The notes under the pieces: generated by a model
What the model was told of the DNA's origin: nothing
The model's input: only the letters and a program-made list of their open reading frames with translations
The model's database searches: none
Position numbers and translations under genes: made by a program
NCBI RefSeq assembly: GCF_000515215.1
Contig: NZ_KI911557.1
Span: 1,054,001 to 1,118,000, forward strand
Direction: 5' to 3'
Length of the DNA: 64,000 bases
From: Methylomonas sp. 11b
GTDB lineage: Bacteria; Pseudomonadota; Gammaproteobacteria; Methylococcales; Methylomonadaceae
Part shown: positions 48,232 through 57,650 of the stretch, piece by piece
Layout: the number at the start of each line of letters is the position of its first letter
How positions within the stretch are numbered: position 1 is the stretch's first letter

Positions 48232-49227
48232 TTGACTATATCCACTATCGTCAGAGCCGCCGCCGTCCAGATCGCGCCAGTGTTCGAATCCGCCACCGCT
48301 ACTTGCGACAAGGTGTGCCAGGCCATCAGCGACGCCGCCGCGAAAGGTGCACAAATCGTGGTATTCCCGGAAACCTTTGTGCCGTATTACCCCTATTTTT
48401 CTTTCGTACTGCCGCCGGTCGCCCAGGGCCGTGAGCATTTGAAGCTTTACGATTTCGCGCCGACGGTGCCGGGACCTATAACTGATGCCGTTGCCGCACA
48501 AGCCAAGGCGCACGGCGTTGTGGTGGTGTTGGGCATTAACGAGCGCGACCACGGCAGCTTGTACAACACGCAATTGATATTCGACGAAACCGGCCGTCTG
48601 GCGCTGAAACGCCGCAAGATCACCCCGACTTATCACGAACGCATGATTTGGGGTCAAGGTGATGCCTCGGGCTTAAAGGTCGTAGAAACCGGCATAGGGC
48701 GCATCGGTGCTTTGGCCTGCTGGGAACATTACAACCCACTGGCCCGCTACGCCTTGATGGCCCAGCACGAACAAATCCATTGCAGCCAATTTCCCGGTTC
48801 ATTGGTTGGGCCGATTTTTGCCGAACAAATTGAAGTCACGATCCGCCACCATGCCTTGGAATCCGGTTGCTTTGTAGTTAACGCCACCGGTTGGCTCAGT
48901 GACGAACAAATTGACACGGTGACCACTGATCCTGGCCTGCAAAAAGCCCTGCGCGGCGGTTGCTGCACCGCCATCATCTCGCCGGAAGGTCAGCATGTTG
49001 TCGAACCCTTGCGCGAAGGTGAAGGCATATTGATCGCCGATCTGGATATGAATTTAATCACCAAACGCAAACGCATGATGGATGCGGTCGGCCATTACGC
49101 TAGGCCGGAACTACTTAGCCTGCGCATTGACGACAGGCCGGCGGCACCTATGTTCAGCGAACGACCAGCCGTTTCAACTCAACCCGTCCAAGAGAGCGAA
49201 CGCGATGATGCTATCAACACAAACTAA
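48232..49227 (+). CDS. nitC: Nit1C nitrilase (NitC)
   Basis: Carbon-nitrogen hydrolase of 331 aa. The catalytic set is complete: E47 ([13 protein letters not shown]), K129 ([12 protein letters not shown]) and C163 ([13 protein letters not shown]), with a second glutamate at 136. Enzymes of this subgroup are tied to cyanide assimilation in Pseudomonas, so hydrolysis of a cyanide-derived nitrile, or of a related organic nitrile, is likely. The start is TTG with CAGGAG about 10 nt upstream. The end overlaps the radical SAM gene by 23 nt. Confidence 0.93.
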   Translation: MTISTIVRAAAVQIAPVFESATATCDKVCQAISDAAAKGAQIVVFPETFVPYYPYFSFVLPPVAQGREHLKLYDFAPTVPGPITDAVAAQAKAHGVVVVLGINERDHGSLYNTQLIFDETGRLALKRRKITPTYHERMIWGQGDASGLKVVETGIGRIGALACWEHYNPLARYALMAQHEQIHCSQFPGSLVGPIFAEQIEVTIRHHALESGCFVVNATGWLSDEQIDTVTTDPGLQKALRGGCCTAIISPEGQHVVEPLREGEGILIADLDMNLITKRKRMMDAVGHYARPELLSLRIDDRPAAPMFSERPAVSTQPVQESERDDAINTN

Positions 49228-50317
49228 TGTTGGTCTGGCAGAGCTGATCGCCGATCTGCAGTCCTTAGGCTTACGCCTGGAAGACAGTGAAGTCGGCGTA
49301 ACCGGCCGCCGTGGTGGCGCCGGTCCTTCCGATCACAAAGCCGTTAAGTTGGCTGGCCGAACCGTGATGATACCGATTGCTACCGTTTCGGCTTGCGAGT
49401 CGCCGTTCGTCGCCAGTCGGCCTGACATACACGGCATCAGCGAGATTCGTCGCGATGGCGTAGTAGTCAGCCATATTGAATTTCCCCACCAGCCACGTTT
49501 TTACGATTTGCAGACTGCCGATGGCATCCCGTATTCGCAGATCGCCACGCTGCATTCGTCCGATGTATTGGCGACCACGCTACTGCAATCCTGCATCCGT
49601 TATGGCAACCGTAAAACCTCCTGCCAGTTTTGCGCCATCGGCGAATCACTTGCAGCGGGCAAAACCATTTTACGTAAAACGCCGGAACAACTGGCCGAGG
49701 TAGCGAAAGCAGCGGTCGAACTGGATCAGGTCAAACACATGGTCATGACCACCGGTACACCGAATCTAACCGATAGAGGCGCGGCGCTGCTTTGCGAAAG
49801 CGCTGCAGCCGTTAAGGCGTTAGTCGATCTACCCATTCAAGGCCAATGCGAGCCGCCGGAGGACGACATCTGGTTCGAACGGATGAAGGCTGCTGGCATA
49901 GACAGCTTAGGCATGCATCTGGAAGCGGTCACGTCAGAAGTGCGCGCCCGCATCATGCCCGGCAAGGCCAGCGTGCCGATGGCGCGTTACATGGATGCCT
50001 TCGATGCCGCGGTGGCAGTATTTGGTCGCGGTCAGGTCAGCACTTATATCCTGGCTGGCTTGGGAGATACGCCGGAAGCGATTTTGTCGGTCTCCGAACG
50101 GTTGATAGCCAAAGGCGTTTACCCCTTTGTCGTGCCCTTCGTACCCATCACCGGCACGCCCTTGGCAAACCATCCGGCGCCGACGCCAGGCTTTATGGCG
50201 AAAATCCTGCCGCCATTGGGCGCGATGCTGAAGCAGGCAAATCTGCTATCCCAAGACATGAACGCCGGCTGCGCCAAATGCGGCGCCTGCTCGGCGCTGG
50301 CCAGTTATGAGGTGTGA
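49205..50317 (+). CDS. nitD: Nit1C radical SAM protein, MSMEG_0568 family (NitD)
   Basis: A 370-aa radical SAM-type protein of the Nit1C cluster. Cysteines C130, C140 and C143 ([18 protein letters not shown]) form CX9CX2C rather than the usual CX3CX2C, and the C-terminus has a second triplet, C356, C359 and C362 (GCAKCGACS), that could hold another iron-sulphur cluster. The reaction is unknown. ATG 49205 is followed directly by a second ATG; the overlap with the nitrilase suggests coupled translation. Confidence 0.88.
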   Translation: MMLSTQTNVGLAELIADLQSLGLRLEDSEVGVTGRRGGAGPSDHKAVKLAGRTVMIPIATVSACESPFVASRPDIHGISEIRRDGVVVSHIEFPHQPRFYDLQTADGIPYSQIATLHSSDVLATTLLQSCIRYGNRKTSCQFCAIGESLAAGKTILRKTPEQLAEVAKAAVELDQVKHMVMTTGTPNLTDRGAALLCESAAAVKALVDLPIQGQCEPPEDDIWFERMKAAGIDSLGMHLEAVTSEVRARIMPGKASVPMARYMDAFDAAVAVFGRGQVSTYILAGLGDTPEAILSVSERLIAKGVYPFVVPFVPITGTPLANHPAPTPGFMAKILPPLGAMLKQANLLSQDMNAGCAKCGACSALASYEV

Positions 50318-50318
50318 G

Positions 50319-50861
50319 ATGTGGGTAGATAACTTTAAACCGTTTTTTGCCAACGCCTACTTGATCAAATTCGTCACCGAGGATTGGGAGCGTAAACAAA
50401 TGTTGGTGCTACGTCAGGCAGTGTTCTGTGAGGAACAAGGTATCTTTGCCGGCGACGATCTGGACGACATTGACAACATCGCCACACCCATCGTCGCCAT
50501 CGCCTGCGTGGCCGGTATGCCGGATCGGGTAGTAGGCACCGTGCGCATTCATCAGGAAAAACCCGGTGTTTGGTGGGGCTCGAGGTTGGCGGTGGATCAA
50601 GACTATCGTAAACAAGGCAGTCTCGGTGCGGCGCTGATCAAATTGGCCGTCACTTCAGCGCACGCTCAGGGCTGCACCCGCTTTCTGGCACAGGTGCAAA
50701 GTCGAAACCAACTATTATTCCGCCGCCTGCACTGGAAATCCTTAGAGGAAATCTCCGTGCATGGCAGGCCGCATTATCTGATGCAAGCCGAATTGGCTTG
50801 GTATCCGCCTTATGCGGACGGCGCTATCGGTTTTGTTACGACTAATCGAGTTGCGGCATGA
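50319..50861 (+). CDS. nitE: Nit1C GNAT-family protein, MSMEG_0567 type (NitE)
   Basis: A 180-aa GNAT acetyltransferase-like protein: LVLRQAVFCEEQGIF, VVGTVRIHQEKPGVWWGSRLAV and the acetyl-CoA loop DYRKQGSLGAALIKLA. Substrate unknown; the cluster context points to modification of a nitrogen-containing intermediate. ATG 50319 follows GAGGTG by 5 nt; ATG 50307 is also in frame but lies in the preceding gene. It overlaps the next gene by 4 nt. Confidence 0.87.
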   Translation: MWVDNFKPFFANAYLIKFVTEDWERKQMLVLRQAVFCEEQGIFAGDDLDDIDNIATPIVAIACVAGMPDRVVGTVRIHQEKPGVWWGSRLAVDQDYRKQGSLGAALIKLAVTSAHAQGCTRFLAQVQSRNQLLFRRLHWKSLEEISVHGRPHYLMQAELAWYPPYADGAIGFVTTNRVAA

Positions 50862-51826
50862 CTTGGCTCGCTGATTTAACGCTCAAAATCCGCCAAGGCT
50901 TAGCGCTGGCGCATAAGCGCGATATTGCCTTGGTGATGAAGCAATTGCCTCAGTATGCCGGTGCGGAGATTGCATTAGGCGACGACTGCGCTGCCATTCC
51001 CGATGCTGACGGCTATCTATTGCTGGCCTGCGAAGGCTATCTGAATGACTTTGTCGCCAGCCAGCCCTGGTTTGCCGGCTATTGTGGGGTAATGGTCAAT
51101 GTCAGCGATATTTATGCAATGGGCGGTCGGCCTATCGCCGTCGTCGATGCCATCTGGAGCAACGGCGAAAACCAAGCCAAACCGATTCTGGAGGGGCTGA
51201 CAACCGCTGCGCACGTCTACGGCGTGCCAGTGGTCGGCGGCCATACCAATTTAAGAAACGATGCTCCGCAATTCTCGGTAGCCATCCTGGGCCGTGCCAA
51301 ACGGCTATTGAGCAGCTTTGCCGCCAAACCCGAGCAAATTCTGTTAGCGGCTATTGATTTGCGCGGCCATTTTCGGGAACCGTATCTCTGGTGGGACGCC
51401 AGCACCGGCGCGCCGCCCGAACGTCTGCGCCAGGATTTAGAGCTTTTGCCAACACTGGCTGAAACTGAATTATGCGCGTCGGCTAAGGACATCAGTAATG
51501 CCGGCGTGATCGGCACGCTGTTGATGCTGCTGGAGTGCTCCGATTTGGGCGGCGTGATCGACATCAACGCGATTCCCCGCCCCAGCAATATCGATCTGGA
51601 AAGATGGTTGTGCTGCTTTCCCAGCTACGGCTTCGTGCTGAGCGTCGATACCCATGATACCGAAGCCGTGATTGAACTGTTTAAGCAACGCGGTATTGCG
51701 TGCGCGGCAATCGGCAGAACTGATGATAGCGGTCAGTTACGGCTTAAAGCCGGCGACGAAGAACAACTACTCTGGGATTTACACAGCGAAGCTTTGATTG
51801 GCTGCGGCCCAAAACGGCAGGACTAG
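50858..51826 (+). CDS. nitF: AIR synthase-like protein, Sll0787 family (NitF)
   Basis: A 322-aa member of the PurM/AIR-synthase superfamily, of the type found in Nit1C clusters. ATP-binding features include ALGDDCAAIPDADGYLLL, MVNVSDIYAMGGRPIAVVDA and VVGGHTN. Relatives phosphorylate or activate small substrates such as the purine intermediate FGAM or hydrogen selenide; the substrate here is unknown. Its ATG overlaps the GNAT stop by 4 nt. Confidence 0.88.
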   Translation: MTWLADLTLKIRQGLALAHKRDIALVMKQLPQYAGAEIALGDDCAAIPDADGYLLLACEGYLNDFVASQPWFAGYCGVMVNVSDIYAMGGRPIAVVDAIWSNGENQAKPILEGLTTAAHVYGVPVVGGHTNLRNDAPQFSVAILGRAKRLLSSFAAKPEQILLAAIDLRGHFREPYLWWDASTGAPPERLRQDLELLPTLAETELCASAKDISNAGVIGTLLMLLECSDLGGVIDINAIPRPSNIDLERWLCCFPSYGFVLSVDTHDTEAVIELFKQRGIACAAIGRTDDSGQLRLKAGDEEQLLWDLHSEALIGCGPKRQD

Positions 51827-51828
51827 TC

Positions 51829-53004
51829 ATGCCAAGACTACGCATTGCCATGCTGACTCATTCTGTTAACCCACGCGGTGGTGTGGTACACGCCATGCAA
51901 CTGGCGGAAGCCTTGCAGGACTTGGGGCACGATGTGACCTTGATCGCCGGCGCGGAACTCGGCAAGAATTTCTTTCGCGCCACACGCTGCCACATAACCC
52001 TGATACCACTACCCGCCTTGAGTGGCGACTTGGTTGCTGCTGTTGCTCAACGCATTCAGGCTTATCTCGATTACTTCAGCCAGCCCAATGCTGAGACATT
52101 CGATATTTACCATGCTCAAGATGCTATCAGCGGTTGCGCGATGGCCGAACTGCGCGAGCGCGGCATCATTAATGGCTTTGTTCGCACCGTGCATCATCTG
52201 GATCGGTTCGACGACATTTCGTTGCTGACCTGGCAAAGCCGTTCGTTCCTGGCCGCGCAACAAGTCTTGTGCGTCAGCCGTGATTGGCAGGACAAATTGC
52301 ATATCCAGCATCGGGTTACCGCCGTGCAAGTCAATAACGGCGTTGATACTCAACGCTATTCGCCCACACCACAAGCTAATGACGAAGCACTGCGCCAATT
52401 GTTAGGTTTGACACGGGGCGGGCCGATCTTTCTCGCAGTCGGCGGCATTGAGGCGCGCAAAAACACCTTGCGCATCTTCACCGCATTCCGCCAAGTTTTG
52501 CAGCAGCGCCCCAATGCGCAGTTGATCATCGTCGGCGGTGCCAGCCTACTAGACCACAGCAACTACCGCCAACAGTTCAACGCCTCCGTCGCCGAGAGCG
52601 GTATTCAGGATGGCCCCGGCCAAGCTTTGCTCATCACCGGCCCATTGCCCGATGCGGACATGCCGAGTTTGTTTCGTCTGGCTGACGCACTGGTGTTTCC
52701 ATCATTGACCGAAGGTTTTGGCCTGGTGGTGCTGGAGGCCATTATCTCCGGCACGCCGGCCATCGTTTCGCTGCGGCCGCCGTTTACCGATTATTTGCAA
52801 TATCAGGACTGCATCTGGATTGACCCGGAAGACAGCGCTGTGATCGCAAACGCGATGCTGACGGCCGTCGATGATTTCCCCACGGATAGCCTGCCAACTA
52901 TCGCTAGGCGTTTAAGCGAGCAATTTTCCTGGGCGCAATCAGCACATACCCATCTTGAAATTTACCGTTCACTCATCAAAGCCAAAGGAACTAAACATGC
53001 CTGA
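51829..53004 (+). CDS. GT4-like glycosyltransferase, MSMEG_0565 family
   Basis: A 391-aa GT-B-fold glycosyltransferase. The N-terminal THSVNPRGGVVHAMQLAEAL loop binds acceptor, and the C-terminal LFRLADALVFPSLTEGFGLVVLEAI is the nucleotide-sugar site with its E-x7-E pattern. It belongs to the Nit1C gene set in actinobacteria and some others but is not part of every cluster. It starts 2 bp after the AIR synthase-like gene. What sugar or acceptor it uses is unknown. Confidence 0.88.
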   Translation: MPRLRIAMLTHSVNPRGGVVHAMQLAEALQDLGHDVTLIAGAELGKNFFRATRCHITLIPLPALSGDLVAAVAQRIQAYLDYFSQPNAETFDIYHAQDAISGCAMAELRERGIINGFVRTVHHLDRFDDISLLTWQSRSFLAAQQVLCVSRDWQDKLHIQHRVTAVQVNNGVDTQRYSPTPQANDEALRQLLGLTRGGPIFLAVGGIEARKNTLRIFTAFRQVLQQRPNAQLIIVGGASLLDHSNYRQQFNASVAESGIQDGPGQALLITGPLPDADMPSLFRLADALVFPSLTEGFGLVVLEAIISGTPAIVSLRPPFTDYLQYQDCIWIDPEDSAVIANAMLTAVDDFPTDSLPTIARRLSEQFSWAQSAHTHLEIYRSLIKAKGTKHA

Positions 53005-53284
53005 AATGCGCTTCCGCGTCCGCTGGCCGGACCAGACTGAAAGCCTGTGTTATTCGCCGTCATTGGTGATCAAGGATTATTTCCAGCCCGGACAGACTTA
53101 TCCCTTGCCGGAATTCGTCAAGCACAGCCGCGAAGCGTTGGAAATTGCCAGCGAGCGGGTGCGGCAGAAATACGGCTACACCTGCTCCAGCGCGATGAGC
53201 CAATTGGCGGAAATCGAAGCCAAGGCCAGCCAATTTTTGGGAAGTGAAAATCCCCAGGTCAGCGTGACCGAGTTCATCGAATAG
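52997..53284 (+). CDS. nitG: MSMEG_0570-family nitrogen-starvation protein (NitG)
   Basis: A 95-aa protein, MPEMRFRVRWPDQTE followed by YSPSLVIKDYFQPGQTYPL and CSSAMSQLAEIEAKA, of the small family seen between the glycosyltransferase and oxidoreductase in Nit1C clusters. Function unknown. It overlaps the preceding stop by 8 nt, and AAGGA lies just ahead of the ATG at 52997. Confidence 0.85.
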   Translation: MPEMRFRVRWPDQTESLCYSPSLVIKDYFQPGQTYPLPEFVKHSREALEIASERVRQKYGYTCSSAMSQLAEIEAKASQFLGSENPQVSVTEFIE

Positions 53285-53339
53285 ACAAATACAACACACC
53301 CACTCAACGCGAATAGCAAAAAACCAAAACGAGGACGCC

Positions 53340-54611
53340 ATGAAACAAAAATCAGAAAACACCCGCCTGCACTATGACACGATTATCGTCGGCGGCGGCC
53401 AGGCCGGTTTGTCCGTCAGTTACAATCTGCAAAAACACGGCATTAACCATATCATCTTCGAAAAAAACCGTATCGGCCATGCCTGGCGTAACGACCGCTG
53501 GGACAGCTTTTGTTTGGTCACCCCAAACTGGCAATGCCAATTGCCGGACTTTCCTTATCAGGGTGATGATCCGCAAGGCTTTATGCTGAAAGATGAAATC
53601 GTCGCTTATGTTGAAGCTTTTGCCAAAAAAGTGAATCCGCCCATCATGGAAGGTGTAGCGGTAAATCGAGTATGGCGGGGTGAGCAAGGCCAATTACATG
53701 TCAGCACCTCGGCAGGTGAGTTTTCCGCAGACCACGTGGTGGTGGCAACCGGTGGCTACGATATTCCTATCGTGCCCGACTATGCGCACAGTCTGCCCAA
53801 GCACATCACCCAGATTCATTCGATCAATTACCGCAACCCCGAGCAACTGCCTGCAGGTGAAGTGTTAGTGGTCGGCACCGGCCAATCCGGCGTGCAGTTG
53901 ATGGAAGACCTGCATCTGGCCGGTCGCAAGGTGCATCTTGCCGTTGGTAGCGCCCCGCGTTCGCCGCGCGTGTATCGCGGCCGCGAAACCACGGAATGGT
54001 TGTTTGACCTAGGCTTTTATCAATTGACCATCGACCGCCATCCCTTGGGCGACGAAGCCAAGCATAAAACCAATCATTACTTGACCGGGCGTAGCGGCGG
54101 TCACGAAATCGACTTGCGGAAATTTGCCTTGGAAGGCGTGAAACTTTACGGCAGCATGGCCAATATCGACGGCAGCAACTTGGAATTTTTACCCGATTTA
54201 ACCAAAAACCTGGACGATGCCGACGAAATCTACGTCAATATCCGCAACGACATTGACCGCTACATTGCCGAACACAATATCGATGCGCCGGTCGAACCGC
54301 CGTTCCGCAAAGTCTGGGAACCAGAGTTCGATCCTACCAGCATCGACGCCGATGCCGAAAACATCACCAGTATAATCTGGGCCATTGGCTTTAGACCAAA
54401 CTATCGCTGGATAGAACTGTCTGCCTTCGACGGCCGCGGCTTTCCGCAATACGATCGCGGCGTCAGCAACGTGGAGGGTTTGTATTTTATCGGTTTGCCT
54501 TGGTTGCATACCTGGGGTTCCGGACGGTTCCTGGGGATTGCCGATGATGCCGAGTATTTGGCGGATGTGATTCAGCGTAAATTGGCGGTTAAGGAAGCGG
54601 CTGAGGTTTAG
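53340..54611 (+). CDS. nitH: Nit1C flavin-dependent oxidoreductase, MSMEG_0569 family (NitH)
   Basis: A 423-aa FAD/NADPH monooxygenase-like enzyme. The FAD loop is TIIVGGGQAGLSV (about 15-27), the second nucleotide loop is VLVVGTGQSGVQLMED and ATGGYDIP lies between them. The enzyme may oxidise an organic nitrogen intermediate in cyanide or nitrile use. It is the last gene of the cluster, 55 bp after the 95-aa gene, and the regulator gene follows. Confidence 0.9.
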   Translation: MKQKSENTRLHYDTIIVGGGQAGLSVSYNLQKHGINHIIFEKNRIGHAWRNDRWDSFCLVTPNWQCQLPDFPYQGDDPQGFMLKDEIVAYVEAFAKKVNPPIMEGVAVNRVWRGEQGQLHVSTSAGEFSADHVVVATGGYDIPIVPDYAHSLPKHITQIHSINYRNPEQLPAGEVLVVGTGQSGVQLMEDLHLAGRKVHLAVGSAPRSPRVYRGRETTEWLFDLGFYQLTIDRHPLGDEAKHKTNHYLTGRSGGHEIDLRKFALEGVKLYGSMANIDGSNLEFLPDLTKNLDDADEIYVNIRNDIDRYIAEHNIDAPVEPPFRKVWEPEFDPTSIDADAENITSIIWAIGFRPNYRWIELSAFDGRGFPQYDRGVSNVEGLYFIGLPWLHTWGSGRFLGIADDAEYLADVIQRKLAVKEAAEV

Positions 54612-54634
54612 GCGCTAGTGAGCGGTTTGGTCAG

Positions 54635-54668
54635 GCAAGCGCACAGTTGCCTTTATAATGGCGCTTGC
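54635..54668. promoter_or_regulatory. -10 box flanked by an 8-bp inverted repeat before the MocR-type gene
   Basis: GCAAGCGC (54635-54642) and GCGCTTGC (54661-54668) are perfect inverted repeats around a consensus TATAAT (54654-54659). No good -35 box lies at the right distance. An operator that covers the promoter in this way would fit autoregulation by the MocR-type protein, and it makes a translation start at 54665 unlikely. Confidence 0.55.
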
Positions 54669-54715
54669 TGATCGAAGCAAAACAAGCAATGCCCAGCGCA
54701 AATGCAAGGATTAAC

Positions 54716-56161
54716 TTGGATAAAAACATGAAACACTTGTACGAAACCGTCGCCGATACGGTGATTGCGCATATCGAGCAGGGTGTTTACAAACCAGGCG
54801 AAAAACTGCCAGGGGTCAGGAAGCTGAGTCAGCAATTGAATGTCAGTGTTTCGACAGCGCTGGAAGCCTATCGCCTGTTGGAAGACAGCGGTAGGATTCA
54901 AGCGCGCTTGCGTTCCGGTTACTATGTCAGCAGCTTCCGTCGGCAGGCGATTGTGGAGCCGGACATTTCCGATGCGCCGGTCACACCCGCCAAAGTCACC
55001 GGCCAATCGCTAACCCGGCAAATTCTCCGTGCGGCCAAAGACCCGTATCAGATCAACTTGGGCTCTTCTGTACCGCATGCCGATTTTTTACCCACCCATG
55101 CCCTGCAACAGGCTACCGGCAAGGTGGCGCGCTCTTTTGGTAAGCGCTGTTTCGACGCCGACGAATTGCTGGGTAATCAGGAACTGCGCCGACAAATCGC
55201 CAAGCGCATGGTGGAATTGCAATGCGCCGACAGCCCGGACGACATTGTGGTGACCCACGGTGCGCGCGAGGCGGTCAGGCTGGCATTAATGGCTATTTGC
55301 GAACCTGGCGACTTGATCGCTATCGAATCGCCGACTTTTTACGGCTTATTGCAAGTCATTGAATCCTGCGGCATGGAGGCATTGGAGATCCCCACGCATC
55401 CGCGCGAAGGTCTGTCGTTGGATGCGCTGCAAATGGCTATTGAGCAATGGCCGATCAAAGCCTGTTTGATTGTCTCCAATTACAACAATCCGCTCGGCTC
55501 GTGCATGAGCGACGAACGCAAGCAAGCCTTGGTGGCTCTGCTCGAAGAACATCAGATTCCATTGGTCGAGGATGATGTCTACGGCGACCTGGGCTTTGGC
55601 TTGCGGCGACCATCGGTCTGCAAGGCCTGGAGCCGGAACGGTCAGGTGTTGTATTGCAATTCCTTCGCCAAGACCCTGTCGCCAGGCTTACGTGTGGGCT
55701 GGCTGGTGCCGGGCCGCCACATGGCGCGGGTGGAAAATCTGAAATACATGAAACACCAAGCCGTGCCGACTCTGAACCAACTGATAGTTGCGCACATGTT
55801 GGAACAAGGCGGTTACGACCGCTATCTACGGCAGGTGCGTCAGGAATATGCCCGCAACGTGGCATTGACCGTTAAAGCCGTCAGCCTGTTATTCCCCGAA
55901 GGCACCCGCGTTACTCAACCGGAGGGCGGCTTTGCCTTGTGGGTGGAATTACCAACCGGCGTCGATGCGATGGAACTGCACCGCCGGGCCAGTCAGGAAA
56001 ACATCATCATCGCCCCCGGCCCCTTGTTCTCGGCCACACAAAAGAAATTCGGCAATTTCATTCGCTTGAGTTGCGCCGTACCTTGGAACGACAGGGTAGA
56101 AAAAGCGTTGAAGAAGTTGGGGGATATTGCTTCGGATTTGCTGACACAAAATCGCCAATGA
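54716..56161 (+). CDS. MocR/PdxR-type regulator (GntR DNA-binding plus aminotransferase domain)
   Basis: A protein of about 481 aa with a GntR winged helix (YETVADTVIAHIEQGVYKPG onward), a linker and a fold-type I aminotransferase-like domain with PLP lysine in NSFAKTLSPGLRVGW. Such regulators sense PLP or an amino compound. Directly downstream of the Nit1C cluster, it is the best candidate for its local regulator, although this is inference. TTG 54716 with AAGGA 5 nt upstream is preferred; ATG 54728 lacks a site. Confidence 0.88.
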   Translation: MDKNMKHLYETVADTVIAHIEQGVYKPGEKLPGVRKLSQQLNVSVSTALEAYRLLEDSGRIQARLRSGYYVSSFRRQAIVEPDISDAPVTPAKVTGQSLTRQILRAAKDPYQINLGSSVPHADFLPTHALQQATGKVARSFGKRCFDADELLGNQELRRQIAKRMVELQCADSPDDIVVTHGAREAVRLALMAICEPGDLIAIESPTFYGLLQVIESCGMEALEIPTHPREGLSLDALQMAIEQWPIKACLIVSNYNNPLGSCMSDERKQALVALLEEHQIPLVEDDVYGDLGFGLRRPSVCKAWSRNGQVLYCNSFAKTLSPGLRVGWLVPGRHMARVENLKYMKHQAVPTLNQLIVAHMLEQGGYDRYLRQVRQEYARNVALTVKAVSLLFPEGTRVTQPEGGFALWVELPTGVDAMELHRRASQENIIIAPGPLFSATQKKFGNFIRLSCAVPWNDRVEKALKKLGDIASDLLTQNRQ

Positions 56162-56367
56162 CTGCTATTACTTTGAGAATGTCGGCACAGTTGTCTCACC
56201 TGCCTGACCACCATTCGCCGGGATGAGGCAGCGATAATGTCATTTTTTTGCCAAATACCGGACAGTCGGAGGTCCAAAGGATGCCACCTATTGAAATTGG
56301 ACAGTGCCCCCAACCGGCGCGTTTTCGACGCTCGTAACTAATCCATTAACTCTTCCGCACAAATAGA

Positions 56368-57030
56368 CTAGCGCCCAGCCATATCGGCTTTGCGTCCAAT
56401 CATTTTGTCGGCTAACGCATGGGTACCGCCGCTGCCAAGAATGACTTGGCGAATTTTCTCGTCCGGAATCCGTACCACCACGTTTATAGCCCGCTTGATG
56501 TCGTCGGCGCTCATGTCGGAAAAGAGTTTGACGGCGTGCGGGTTGCCGGCATCGCGGCGCAGCACATCGAGTTCGTCGACGCGAGTACCGAATGCTTTGC
56601 CTTTCGGATCGCCCTGAGCCCGGAATGCCAGTGCGCCGCCCACATCCAATGTCAGCACTTTGCCGTTGACAACACCTTGGTTATCGCCATTGAAGCCGGC
56701 AGCGTCCCAGTTGGCGGTCCAGGCATGCACACCAAACCACTGCTGAGCTTGTTTGCGTTCGCTTTCGTTGAGATGAGCGATGCATTTCTTGTCGAGCTCC
56801 ACCCACTCTGTCGCCACCTGGTCCGCCGCTATTGTTCTCACATGGGTCAAAGTGGGCGCTCCAGCCAGTTGATAGAGCTTGGCTGCGATCAGTTCATTGC
56901 GCGCATGCGCCGCAGATTCCAGGATTTTCACGTAGTAGCGTCGACCTTTACCGTCCTGAAAAACGCCTGCGGGATTGGTACCCAATTGCCCGCCAATCCG
57001 TTGCATGGTCGTGGTATCAATAGTTGGCAT
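56368..57030 (-). CDS. putative kinase-fold protein (HipA/PI-kinase-like motifs)
   Basis: A 220-aa protein with a set of kinase-like features: a small glycine-rich loop GGQLGTNPAGVF, K35 in RYYVKIL, E46 in ARNELIAAKL, NWDAAGFNGDN (D109 and N114/N117 in the position of the catalytic loop) and LTLDVGGAL (D129, equivalent to the metal-binding aspartate). Together these resemble HipA or phosphatidylinositol-kinase-type folds, though the family is not certain. ATG 57030 has no clear ribosome site. The phosphatase gene lies 28 bp upstream on the same strand. Confidence 0.6.
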   Translation of the reverse strand: MPTIDTTTMQRIGGQLGTNPAGVFQDGKGRRYYVKILESAAHARNELIAAKLYQLAGAPTLTHVRTIAADQVATEWVELDKKCIAHLNESERKQAQQWFGVHAWTANWDAAGFNGDNQGVVNGKVLTLDVGGALAFRAQGDPKGKAFGTRVDELDVLRRDAGNPHAVKLFSDMSADDIKRAINVVVRIPDEKIRQVILGSGGTHALADKMIGRKADMAGR

Positions 57031-57058
57031 AGCTGCACGTATCGCTATATTCCCCGGC

Positions 57059-57613
57059 TTAAGGGATGGGTTTAGTGCGACGCACCAGCGCCAATTGCGC
57101 AGGCGTTTCGATGGCACCCTTACGCACGTGCCGAACGTTCTGGATCGCCTCTTCGGTATCCATGCCCAATTCCACTAACAGCCGCGCCGCGATCATACCC
57201 GCCCGGCCCAAACCTCCTTTGCAATGCACGAGCAAGTCATCGCCGTTCCGCAACATCTCGCGGATCTCGCGGCCTTGCGTGACCCAGTGCTGTTCAAAAG
57301 CTTGAGTAGGCACGGAAAAGTCGGCAATCGGCAGATGTAACCAGGCTATGCCGCGTCTGCGAATTTCATGTCCGAGTTGCGGCACCTTGAGGGCTTTAAG
57401 CTCTGCGGGTTCGACGAGCGTCAACACCAGTTTTGCCCCCCAAGCGGCGATGGCATCCAAATCGATACCGAGGTCGCGTTCCCAGGCACCCGTGTGCGCA
57501 AAATGGTCATGTTTACCGGGGCAGAAAGTAATGCCGATCCGTCCATGCGCAGGACTCGCACGCACTTCTGCAATCTGAAGCGGGTGTGTATGGCTGGTCC
57601 GCACAGCTGTCAT
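57059..57613 (-). CDS. protein-tyrosine/dual-specificity phosphatase, CDKN3-like
   Basis: A 184-aa phosphatase with the signature loop HCKGGLGRAGM (C131 nucleophile, R137, spacing CX5R) and a general acid in LPIADFSVP (D98). Its target is unknown; the adjacent kinase-fold gene suggests that the two act on the same molecule. AGGA lies 8-10 nt before the ATG. An ATG further upstream overlaps the rlmN-like gene and is not used. Confidence 0.85.
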   Translation of the reverse strand: MTAVRTSHTHPLQIAEVRASPAHGRIGITFCPGKHDHFAHTGAWERDLGIDLDAIAAWGAKLVLTLVEPAELKALKVPQLGHEIRRRGIAWLHLPIADFSVPTQAFEQHWVTQGREIREMLRNGDDLLVHCKGGLGRAGMIAARLLVELGMDTEEAIQNVRHVRKGAIETPAQLALVRRTKPIP

Positions 57614-57650
57614 ATTGCCATCCTGCCGAAATATTGAAGGGAGGAATTTT

